Under the pieces are notes generated by a model. The model saw only the letters and a program-made list of their open reading frames with translations. It made no database searches and was not told the DNA's origin. This document shows, one piece after another, positions 48,569 to 55,504 of a stretch of 64,000 nt of DNA (position 1 is its first letter; every line of letters starts with the position of its first letter). Where the stretch lies: IMG/VR virus record IMGVR_UViG_3300024933_000029, positions 1-64,000 of that record; one strand, given 5' to 3'. This stretch comes from a virus. The translations under genes and the position numbers were made by a program.

Positions 48569-50170
48569 ATGGAACTCAATCTGCTTGACCGCGCGATTGC
48601 AGCGGTGGCTCCGGGCTGGGCGGCCGATAGGGCGCTGTCCCGCGCCAAGGTCCAGACGCTGGGGGCAATGCAGGCCATGGGCGGCGAGATGCCATCCGCC
48701 GGCTCTGCCTCTCCACGCCGCTTCTGGAATCCGCGTCCCCGGGACGCCCGGTCGGACACGATGCGCCAACTGCCTTTCCAGCGCGGCGCATCCCGCGAAC
48801 TGGCGCGCACCAGCCCCATCGCGGTGGGTGCCATCAACACCAATATCGACCGGGTAGTCGGCACCGGCCTGGCGCTCAGCGCGCAGCCGAGCCTCGCGGT
48901 GCTGGGCTGGTCAAAGGACCGCGCCCTGGCTTGGAAAGCCAAAGTGCAGCAGGAGTTCAGCCTGTGGGCCGACAGCACTGAGTGCGATATCGAGGGCAAG
49001 CAGAATTTCTACCAGCTGCAGGCGCTGGTCCTGCGGTCCGCGCTGGAAAGTGGTGACTGCTTCTCTCTGCTGCCAGATGGCAAGCGCACGGCCACCCAGC
49101 CCTACCAGCTGCGCATCCAGGTGCTGGAAGCCGATCGCGTCGGCAACCCCGGCGGAAAGGCCGACAGCGACACCGTCTCCGGCGGCGTGCGCCTGAACGC
49201 TCACGGTGCCCCGGAGGCCTACCACCTGTACGACAAGCACCCGGGCAGCGGCTTGCCGACAGCGGGAGGCGCTTACAAGGGCGAATGGATCGAGCGCCTG
49301 GGCCGCAGCGGCCGGCGTCGCATGCTGCACCACTTCCGCTGCCTGCGTCCGGGAATGCCCCGGGGCGTGCCTTACCTGGCACCAATCATCGACTGCATCA
49401 AGCAGATCTCGCGCTATACCGAGGCCGAGATCATGGCGGCGGTGCTGACCGCCTACCTCACGGTGTTCATCGAGGCGCCAGGCGGCAACGCGGCGCCGGT
49501 GTTTGACGGCGGCAGCGCGACGCACAGCGAGGCACCTGCCGACATTGCCCTGGGCATGGGGGCCGTGGTTGGGCTGGCACCTGGCGAGAAGGCAACCTTC
49601 GTCAACCCGTCCCGGCCGAATCCCAATTTCGAGCCCTTCATTCAGGCAGTCATCAAGCAGATGGGTATCGCCCTGGGCCTTCCCTTCGAGCTGCTGGTCA
49701 AGCAATTCAACTCCAGCTATTCCGCCAGCAAGGCTGCGCTGCTGGATGCCTGGGTGTACTTCCGCAGCGTGCGCTACTGGCTGTCGCTGAGCTTCTGCCA
49801 ACCCGTGTTCGAGACCTGGCTGGCCGAGGCCGTGGCCATTGGCCGCGTGCCCGCGCCGGGCTTCTTTGCCGACCCGCTGCTGCGCTGGGCCTACACGCGG
49901 GCCGCCTGGCCGGGCGACAGCATGGGCAGCATCGATCCCAAGGCCGAAGTGCAGGCCTATGTGGAGGCCATCGACGCGCGGCTGATGACGCGCGAGCGCG
50001 CCGAGTGGGAACTGTTCGGCAGCGGCTGGGACGAGACCTACGACCAGAAGCTAGCCGAGTACGAGCGCCTGGTCAAAGACGGAATGCTGCCCACGCCCAA
50101 GGCCGGCGCCGCTGCGCCCCAGCAGCCGAAGAGCAACCCCAAGAACCCCGCAACGCAGGAGCCTGCATGA
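48569..50170 (+). CDS. Portal protein (lambda gpB family)
   Basis: A 533-residue portal of the lambda family: SPIAVGAINTNIDRVVGTGL, SGDCFSLLPDGKR, VPYLAPIIDCIKQISRYTEA and ALGLPFELLVKQFNSSYSAS. The twelve-subunit ring forms the DNA gate and binds terminase. Length matches lambda B (533 residues). The stop overlaps the next start. Confidence 0.95.
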   Translation: MELNLLDRAIAAVAPGWAADRALSRAKVQTLGAMQAMGGEMPSAGSASPRRFWNPRPRDARSDTMRQLPFQRGASRELARTSPIAVGAINTNIDRVVGTGLALSAQPSLAVLGWSKDRALAWKAKVQQEFSLWADSTECDIEGKQNFYQLQALVLRSALESGDCFSLLPDGKRTATQPYQLRIQVLEADRVGNPGGKADSDTVSGGVRLNAHGAPEAYHLYDKHPGSGLPTAGGAYKGEWIERLGRSGRRRMLHHFRCLRPGMPRGVPYLAPIIDCIKQISRYTEAEIMAAVLTAYLTVFIEAPGGNAAPVFDGGSATHSEAPADIALGMGAVVGLAPGEKATFVNPSRPNPNFEPFIQAVIKQMGIALGLPFELLVKQFNSSYSASKAALLDAWVYFRSVRYWLSLSFCQPVFETWLAEAVAIGRVPAPGFFADPLLRWAYTRAAWPGDSMGSIDPKAEVQAYVEAIDARLMTRERAEWELFGSGWDETYDQKLAEYERLVKDGMLPTPKAGAAAPQQPKSNPKNPATQEPA

Positions 50171-50487
50171 GCACAGATTTCACGCCGCTGGTCGAGCCGC
50201 ACCACGCGCGCCGCCGTCTGGCATTCGATCCCACGGTGAACCTCGGCCACATCCTCACGTTCGTGGGCGCCTTGGTAGCTGGCGTCTCGGCATACAGCAC
50301 GCTGGACAAGCGCATCAGCGTCATCGAGTCCCAGGCTGCCGTTGTTACCGACCGGACGCGCGAACAGGACTCGCGCATGAAAGAAACGCTGTCCGACATC
50401 AAGAGCGATGTCAAAGACCTGCAGCGTTCGCTGAATGACGTCAACCGCAATCTGGGTGGGACGCCTACAAGGGGAGCCGCACCATGA
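50167..50487 (+). CDS. small membrane-anchored coiled-coil protein
   Basis: A 106-residue protein with a transmembrane segment (about 27-44: ILTFVGALVAGVSAYSTL) followed by a heptad-containing helix (MKETLSDIKSDVKDLQRSLN). It is translationally coupled to both portal (ATGA) and protease (four-base overlap). A membrane protein between portal and protease is not part of the lambda plan; it resembles holin- or spanin-accessory proteins in topology. Function unknown. Confidence 0.7.
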   Translation: MSTDFTPLVEPHHARRRLAFDPTVNLGHILTFVGALVAGVSAYSTLDKRISVIESQAAVVTDRTREQDSRMKETLSDIKSDVKDLQRSLNDVNRNLGGTPTRGAAP

Positions 50488-51836
50488 CGCTGCACGACAT
50501 GATCCTGGGCGCCTGGGCCATCGAGCCGGGCATGCTGCGCGAGATCCAGGGCATCTACGCCATGCACCTGCGCGGCGAGAAGCTGGATCTTGACGCCATC
50601 GAGGCCCGGCTGGGCCGGCCGCTGGCGCACGAACAGCAGGAGTACGAGGTCTTGCCCGGCGGCGTGGCGCTGTTGAAGCTGTCCGGCGTGATGGCACCCA
50701 AGGCCAACCTGTTCATGCGCGTGTCGGGCGGCATCAGCACCCGGCAGGCCACGCTGCAGATCGAAAGCGCCCTGGCAGACGCGCGGGTGCGCAGCATCGT
50801 GGTGGCGATGGACACGCCTGGCGGCAACGTGATCGGCGTGCCGGAGTTTGCCCAGGCCATTCACGATGCCGGTGCCATCAAGCCGCTGGTCGTGCACGCC
50901 AGCGAGATGCTGCTGAGCGCAGGCATGTGGTCCGGCAGCGGCGCCAACGCCATCTTTGTCAGCGGCTCTGTCGTCAGCGTGGGCAGCATCGGCGTGGTGG
51001 TGGACCGCGAGTTCGACCCCTCGTCCCGCGTGCAGCAGGAAAGCATCACAGCGGGCAAATACAAGCGCTTGTCCAAGCCGAACGAGCCCCTGTCCGATGA
51101 GGCCCGGGCCGTTGTCCAGGCGGACGTGGACTACGTCTACACGCTGTTCGTGGACGACGTTGCGCGTTACCGGGGCGTCAGCGCCGAGCAAGTTCTGGAG
51201 CACATGGCCGATGGCCGCGTGTTCCGTGGCCAGCAGGCCATCGATGCGGGGTTGGTGGACGGTGTCTCCACCCTCGACGCATTGCTGGACCGCATGGCCG
51301 CAGATCCCACCGAGTTCGCGTCGCGCCGCAAGGCCGTGATCAAGCCGGTGGCCCCGTCAGCAAGCGCCGGTGCTGCGCCCAAAGACAAATCCTCAACCCG
51401 TGATCCAAAGGAAACAGCAATGTCCGATTCCATCACGCGTGCGTCTTTCGAGCAGGACCACGCCTCTCTCTTCGCGGCCATCCAGGCCGAGTTCACCGTC
51501 CTGGGTGCCACCCAGGAGCGCGACCGCATCAAGGCGGTCCTCGCCGTGGGCGAGGGACTGCCAGGCCACGAGGAACTGCTGCAGGGCCTGGCCTTCGACG
51601 GCAAGACCTCGGCCGCCGACGCCAGCCTGGCGGTGCTGGGCGCTGAGAAGGCGCTGCGCGCTGCTGCCATCGAGGCCCACAAGCAGGATGCGCCGCCCGC
51701 CGCCAAGGGCAGCGCCGCCCCGGCCGACAACGGCGAAAAGACCAAGGCGCAGCAGGTCGAAGAGGCCAAGGCCGTGGCGAAGGAGCGGGGCATCAGCCTC
51801 GTCGCCGCGCTCAAGGAACTGGGCTACGCCAGCTGA
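50484..51836 (+). CDS. Prohead protease, S49 (lambda gpC-like), fused scaffold
   Basis: A 450-residue S49/SppA-type peptidase. Residues about 55-250 form the ClpP-like fold: VRSIVVAMDTPGGNVIG, then the nucleophile S145 in EMLLSAGMW and GSVVSVGSIGVVVDREF with the following Lys-containing loop. The last ~138 residues (from M313) are a helical, Ala/Lys-rich scaffold domain with its own internal start, like Nu3 in lambda C. It cleaves scaffold and portal during head maturation. Confidence 0.93.
   Translation: MTLHDMILGAWAIEPGMLREIQGIYAMHLRGEKLDLDAIEARLGRPLAHEQQEYEVLPGGVALLKLSGVMAPKANLFMRVSGGISTRQATLQIESALADARVRSIVVAMDTPGGNVIGVPEFAQAIHDAGAIKPLVVHASEMLLSAGMWSGSGANAIFVSGSVVSVGSIGVVVDREFDPSSRVQQESITAGKYKRLSKPNEPLSDEARAVVQADVDYVYTLFVDDVARYRGVSAEQVLEHMADGRVFRGQQAIDAGLVDGVSTLDALLDRMAADPTEFASRRKAVIKPVAPSASAGAAPKDKSSTRDPKETAMSDSITRASFEQDHASLFAAIQAEFTVLGATQERDRIKAVLAVGEGLPGHEELLQGLAFDGKTSAADASLAVLGAEKALRAAAIEAHKQDAPPAAKGSAAPADNGEKTKAQQVEEAKAVAKERGISLVAALKELGYAS
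51420..51836 (+). CDS. nested scaffold protein (lambda Nu3-like)
   Basis: An in-frame ATG inside the protease gene (51420) preceded by AAGGAAA seven bases upstream. It would give a 138-residue protein starting MSDSITRASFEQDHASLFAA, equal to the C-terminal scaffold domain. This reproduces the lambda C/Nu3 overlap; independent initiation is inferred from the ribosome site and analogy. Confidence 0.72.
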   Translation: MSDSITRASFEQDHASLFAAIQAEFTVLGATQERDRIKAVLAVGEGLPGHEELLQGLAFDGKTSAADASLAVLGAEKALRAAAIEAHKQDAPPAAKGSAAPADNGEKTKAQQVEEAKAVAKERGISLVAALKELGYAS

Positions 51837-51873
51837 GCGCCCGGATCGTCAACCCCCTCACTAGGAGCACAAC

Positions 51874-52245
51874 ATGCCCTCCGGGAACATTTCCACTCTG
51901 ACCCTCACCGTGGTGGCCAGCGCCGCCGTCTCGGCCGAACGCTTCGTCACGCAGTCCGGCGGCTATCCCACCGCCGGCGGCGTTGCCTTCGGTGTCACGC
52001 GCACCAGCGCAGCCCAGGCCGGTGATCTGCTGCCCGTCGATGTGCAGGGCACCTCCATCGTCGAGGCGGGCGCTGCCATCACCCTGGACGCGGCCCTGAT
52101 GGTCGACGCGCAGGGCCGCGTCGTGCCATTGACCGTGGGCAGCAAGAGCCCCGTGGCCCGAGCGCTCGGCGCAGCTGCCGCAGCGGGCGATCGCATCGAG
52201 GTGTTGCTGGTTCCGTCCGCCGGCCTGGTCAGCACTGCCGCCTGA
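51874..52245 (+). CDS. Head decoration protein (lambda gpD-like)
   Basis: A 123-residue, Ala/Val/Ser-rich beta protein (GYPTAGGVAFGVTRTSAAQA, DVQGTSIVEAGAAITLDAAL) located between protease and capsid genes, the place of lambda D. It also resembles DUF2190-type capsid cement. It would stabilise the expanded capsid. AGGAG precedes the ATG. Confidence 0.8.
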   Translation: MPSGNISTLTLTVVASAAVSAERFVTQSGGYPTAGGVAFGVTRTSAAQAGDLLPVDVQGTSIVEAGAAITLDAALMVDAQGRVVPLTVGSKSPVARALGAAAAAGDRIEVLLVPSAGLVSTAA

Positions 52246-52281
52246 TCCATTCCATCCCTGAATCACTCTCTGGAGAAACTC

Positions 52282-53220
52282 ATGCCGCAACCCAACCTTT
52301 CCGATCTCCGCGTCGTCGATCCCATCCTCACCGAGGTGGCGCGGGGCTACGGCTCGCCAAATGCCAAGATCGCCAGCATCCTGTTCCCCATCGTGCAGGT
52401 CGGCCAGCGAGCCGGCACCATCCTGGTTTTCGGCCCTGAGAGCTTTCGCCTGGTGAACACGGCTCGTGCGCCCGGTGCGAACACCAAGCGCATCCAGCTG
52501 GGCTATGCCAAGGGCAAGTACTCGCTGGTGGATCACCGCCTGGAAGGCCAGGTCCCCATCGAGAATGAAGAGGAAGCACAGGCCGTTCCCGGCATCGACA
52601 TGGGCGCCATGGCGGTCAACACGGTGCAGGACGTGATGGCCAATGAGCGCGAGAAGCTCGCCTCCGATCTGGCTCGCAACCCTGCCAACTACCCCACGGA
52701 AAACAAGACGGCCTTGTCCGGCTCCAGCAAGTGGACCGACCCCAACAGCAACCCGGCCGAGGATGTCAACGAGGCCAAGGAAGTGATCCGCAAGAAGATC
52801 GGCAAGAAGCCGAATGTCATGACCGTTGGCCCCCGGGTGTTGTCGGCGCTGCGCAACCACCCCAAGATCCTGGACCGCATCAGCGTGACGGTGGACCGCG
52901 TGCCGGCGACCATCGAGCAGTTGCAGCGCCTGCTGGAGATCGACCGCATCGTCGAAGGCGAAGCTACCTACTACGAGGGCAGCGAATTCAAGGACATGTG
53001 GGGCCTGGACGCCATCCTGGCCTACACCACGCCGGCCTCGATGCAGCAGCGGGGTTCGCCGAACTACGGCTACACGTACCAGCTCAAGGACCGCCCCCAA
53101 GTCGAAGAGCCGTACTTCGACAAGAACACGCAGACGTGGTACTACCCCGTCTCCGACGCCTACAGCCCCGAGCTGGTCGGCGCCACAGCGGGCTTCCTGT
53201 TCCAGGGCGCGGCAGCGTAA
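52282..53220 (+). CDS. Major capsid protein (lambda gpE / HK97-fold type)
   Basis: A 312-residue capsid protein: RVVDPILTEVARGYGSPNAK, ESFRLVNTARAPGANTKRI, YSLVDHRLEGQVPIENEEE, a central KKPNVMTVGPRVLSALRNHP and the C-terminal WYYPVSDAYSPELVGATAG. This is the pattern of the capsid family found with lambda-type portals in many Burkholderiales phages. CTGGAG lies ahead of the ATG. Confidence 0.93.
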   Translation: MPQPNLSDLRVVDPILTEVARGYGSPNAKIASILFPIVQVGQRAGTILVFGPESFRLVNTARAPGANTKRIQLGYAKGKYSLVDHRLEGQVPIENEEEAQAVPGIDMGAMAVNTVQDVMANEREKLASDLARNPANYPTENKTALSGSSKWTDPNSNPAEDVNEAKEVIRKKIGKKPNVMTVGPRVLSALRNHPKILDRISVTVDRVPATIEQLQRLLEIDRIVEGEATYYEGSEFKDMWGLDAILAYTTPASMQQRGSPNYGYTYQLKDRPQVEEPYFDKNTQTWYYPVSDAYSPELVGATAGFLFQGAAA

Positions 53221-53225
53221 CGGCC

Positions 53226-53660
53226 ATGCCGAAGTACACCGTACTGTCGCCCGTCAAGCATGACGGGAAGCGCCACAACGTGGACAGCACCATCACGCTC
53301 AAGGCCGACGAGGGTGCGGCACTGGTCGCGTTGGGCGTGCTTGAAGACCCGGCCATCGACGCGGCCCGTGCCGCAGCCGAGAAGGCCGAAGCCGAACGCC
53401 TGGCGGCCGAGAAGGCTGCTGCGGACAAGGCCGAAGCCGAGCGCCTGGCTGCCGAGAAGGCTGCTGCGGAGAAGGCCGAAGCCGAGCGCGTGGCCGCCGA
53501 GAAGGCTGCTACGGAGAAGGCTGAAGCCGAGCGTCTGGCTGCCGAGAAGGCTGCCACGGAGAAGGCCGAAGCCGAACGCTTGGCTGCCGAGAAGGCTGCT
53601 ACGGAGAAGGCCGAAGCCGAACGCCTCGCTGACGACAAGGCCAAGGGCGGGAAGGCCTGA
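53226..53660 (+). CDS. head accessory protein with six 15-residue repeats
   Basis: A 144-residue protein. Residues 1-50 form a small folded domain (KYTVLSPVKHDGKRHNVDST, then KADEGAALVALGVLED) seen at the N-terminus of Mu-like and lambdoid head proteins. Residues 52-141 are six nearly perfect copies of EKAEAERLAAEKAAT-type units, which should form a long single charged helix or coiled coil. It lies between capsid and head-tail joining genes like lambda FI, which also has repeated charged segments. The exact role is unknown. Confidence 0.75.
   Translation: MPKYTVLSPVKHDGKRHNVDSTITLKADEGAALVALGVLEDPAIDAARAAAEKAEAERLAAEKAAADKAEAERLAAEKAAAEKAEAERVAAEKAATEKAEAERLAAEKAATEKAEAERLAAEKAATEKAEAERLADDKAKGGKA
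53379..53648 (+). repeat. tandem repeat, 6 x 45 bp, in frame
   Basis: Six 45-bp units encode the 15-residue repeats of the preceding gene. The last unit is divergent (LADDKAKG), and copies 3-6 are nearly identical in DNA, implying recent expansion. Copy number is expected to vary between isolates. Confidence 0.9.
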
Positions 53661-53662
53661 CC

Positions 53663-53998
53663 ATGCTGGACCTCGACCGCGACCTGCGCGAAGTGTTCTA
53701 CGGCGACGACTTCGCCCTGGCGTTCTCCATCGAGCGACAGGGCGCGGTCGTGGGCTCGGCCGCAGGGATTCTCGGCGTCATAGACGACGAGGCCCTGGAT
53801 GGCCGGGTCTTCGCTGCAGAGCGCACGCTGCGGCTGCCCTCGATGCACGAACTGCGCGAGCGCGATGTGCTGATCATGCTGGCCGATGAGCTCACCATCG
53901 GCGTGCGGATCGGTGACCGTTTCCGCGTACTGGCCGAGCCGAAGCGCGTCAACGATGGATCTGAGATGGAGGCGCTGCTGGGCAGCGTGCAGCCATGA
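53663..53998 (+). CDS. head-tail attachment protein (lambda FII-like)
   Basis: A 111-residue protein: LREVFYGDDFALAFSIERQG, then LPSMHELRERDVLIMLADEL and GVRIGDRFRVLAEPKRVNDG, matching the phage attachment/FII-type head-tail joining proteins (lambda FII 117 residues). It starts two bases after the previous stop and overlaps the next gene by four. Confidence 0.85.
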   Translation: MLDLDRDLREVFYGDDFALAFSIERQGAVVGSAAGILGVIDDEALDGRVFAAERTLRLPSMHELRERDVLIMLADELTIGVRIGDRFRVLAEPKRVNDGSEMEALLGSVQP

Positions 53999-54456
53999 GC
54001 CAGCCCCATCCTGACGTGCTGCGCTATGGCGCGCCTTTCGTGATCGGTCGCACCGTCTACCAGGCGCTGCAGGCTGCACCAGGTCTGCAGGGTGCTGTGC
54101 TGCGCGATAACCCCTTGGCCGCTGCCGACCTGAAGACAGGCGGGCGGGTGCTGTTCGTGGAGGACCAGGCGGACAAGCCCAGGGGCGACCAGCCCGGCCA
54201 GCGTCCCCGACGTTCCTACGGATTCTCCCTCGGTGTCATCAGCCGGGTGGAAGCCGCACGCGAGCAGGCCCATGCCGACTACCGCGTCGCCAAGCGTGCC
54301 GTGCTCGAGTGCATGCCGCTGCTCACGCAGATGGGCATCGAGATCGAGGGCGGCGGCATGGCCGAGGGCGAGGTGCGCTACCAGCTCGAAAACATCGACG
54401 TGGGCGGCGCCCTGGTGCTGGGCCTGTTCACGCTCGCCTACCGCGATCCGACATAG
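53995..54456 (+). CDS. tail terminator-like protein (lambda gpU position)
   Basis: A 153-residue protein: VLRYGAPFVIGRTVYQALQA, RRSYGFSLGVISRVEAAREQ, YQLENIDVGGALVLGLFTLA. Size and location between the joining protein and the tail tube gene fit the tail terminator that caps the tube. Sequence similarity to U itself is not obvious to me; this is a positional call. Confidence 0.7.
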   Translation: MSQPHPDVLRYGAPFVIGRTVYQALQAAPGLQGAVLRDNPLAAADLKTGGRVLFVEDQADKPRGDQPGQRPRRSYGFSLGVISRVEAAREQAHADYRVAKRAVLECMPLLTQMGIEIEGGGMAEGEVRYQLENIDVGGALVLGLFTLAYRDPT

Positions 54457-54480
54457 GCGTCGGATCGATTCAGCAGATTG

Positions 54481-54507
54481 CCCGCCTTGCGCGGGTTTTG
54501 TTTTTTT
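54481..54507 (+). terminator. intrinsic terminator before the tail tube gene
   Basis: Stem cccgc / gcggg followed by ttttgttttttt. It sits 25 bases past the stop of the tail terminator gene and 15 bases before the tube gene ATG; AAGGA of the ribosome site follows directly. Confidence 0.75.
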
Positions 54508-54521
54508 GGAAGGAAATCACC

Positions 54522-55298
54522 ATGTCCACTACAGCACGTGCCATCCTGGCCGGCGGCCTTGTCTCGCTGAACCCCTGGAACACGGCCACTCTGGCCTATG
54601 ACGGTTTCGGGCCTCCACTGGATGCCGACAAGTTCGAGATCAAGCCCAATTTCGAGGAGAAGGTCTCGGGATCCCGGTCGCACCTCGACTATGGCCAGGC
54701 CCGGGCCTCGGTGGTGCTGCCCAAGCCCACCGAGATCACCATCGAGCTGTCGGCCGCCAGCACCACCGCAATGGCGATGCAGTTCCAGGGCCTGGTCGCG
54801 AAGCTCACCCAGGGCGCCGGCACGATCACCGCGCAGGAAATGACGATCAACGCCGTGGGCGTCTGGTTGCCGGTGGGCAAGCGCAACCTGGTGGAGCAGG
54901 GCTTCTCTCTCTCCCCCGATGGTGCAGGCGATCCCTTTGTCCTTGGTACCCACTACGAGGTCAACTGGCTGCGCGGGGAGATCCGTGTTCTTGCGGTCGA
55001 CGGCGCGCCGGCCAAGAACGATGTGGTGAAGCTGTCCGCGACGTACCAGGCTGTCGACGGCAAGAAGATCCTGGGCGGGCGTGTCACCCAGGTGCGTTGC
55101 CAGGCGCGCTTCGATGGAAAGAACATGGTCGACGGGTCGCCTATCGAAGTGGATGTCCACGAATGCGTGCTGGGCGCCAACAAAGGTTTCGACTTCCTGG
55201 GCTCGGACTACTCGGCCATCACGCTGACCGGAAAGATCGTCACGCCGCCCGGAAAGACCGAGGGCTACGAGGTCCGTCTCCCGACCGCAGGCGACTGA
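54522..55298 (+). CDS. Major tail tube protein
   Basis: A 258-residue beta-rich protein starting STTARAILAGGLVSLNPWNT; it contains KPTEITIELSAASTTAMAMQ, and QGFSLSPDGAGDPFVLGTHY followed by EVNWLRGEIRVLAVDGAP. Its size and place between the terminator-like protein and tape measure match the siphovirus tube protein (lambda V 246). The strong GGAAGGAAA site and an upstream terminator suggest separately tuned, high expression. The frame is open upstream but that part is antisense-like. Confidence 0.85.
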   Translation: MSTTARAILAGGLVSLNPWNTATLAYDGFGPPLDADKFEIKPNFEEKVSGSRSHLDYGQARASVVLPKPTEITIELSAASTTAMAMQFQGLVAKLTQGAGTITAQEMTINAVGVWLPVGKRNLVEQGFSLSPDGAGDPFVLGTHYEVNWLRGEIRVLAVDGAPAKNDVVKLSATYQAVDGKKILGGRVTQVRCQARFDGKNMVDGSPIEVDVHECVLGANKGFDFLGSDYSAITLTGKIVTPPGKTEGYEVRLPTAGD

Positions 55299-55481
55299 TC
55301 AGCGGCGCGGTGCAGACGTCTGTACCGCGCCCATCAGCAGCAGCACCGGCCATCCCACCACCACGGTGGCGATGGCCCCGGCACCGATCGCCATCAGGCG
55401 CTCGGAATCCAGCCACAGGCCCAGCAGGGCCAGCGGCAATCCCGCGCACACCAGTGCGATGCACCAGATCAATCCCTTCAT
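55299..55481 (-). CDS. two-helix small membrane protein on the opposite strand
   Basis: A 60-residue protein starting MKGLIWCIALVCAGLPLALL, with two hydrophobic segments separated by DSER and a second helix (LMAIGAGAIATVVVGWPVLL). AGAGG lies eight bases before the ATG at 55481. It fills exactly the 206-bp gap between tail tube and tape measure, in the reverse direction to the operon; its stop is adjacent to the tube gene stop. A moron-type gene (expressed from the lysogen, for example an exclusion factor) is a fair guess. Confidence 0.65.
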   Translation of the reverse strand: MKGLIWCIALVCAGLPLALLGLWLDSERLMAIGAGAIATVVVGWPVLLLMGAVQTSAPRR

Positions 55482-55504
55482 CCGCTGACCTCTGAGCGCC
55501 CAAC

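Noticed and set aside
54309-54521. Longer tail tube protein starting inside the upstream gene
   Set aside because: The extension crosses an intrinsic terminator and lies out of frame within the tail terminator gene; the ATG at 54522 has a strong GGAAGGAAA site.
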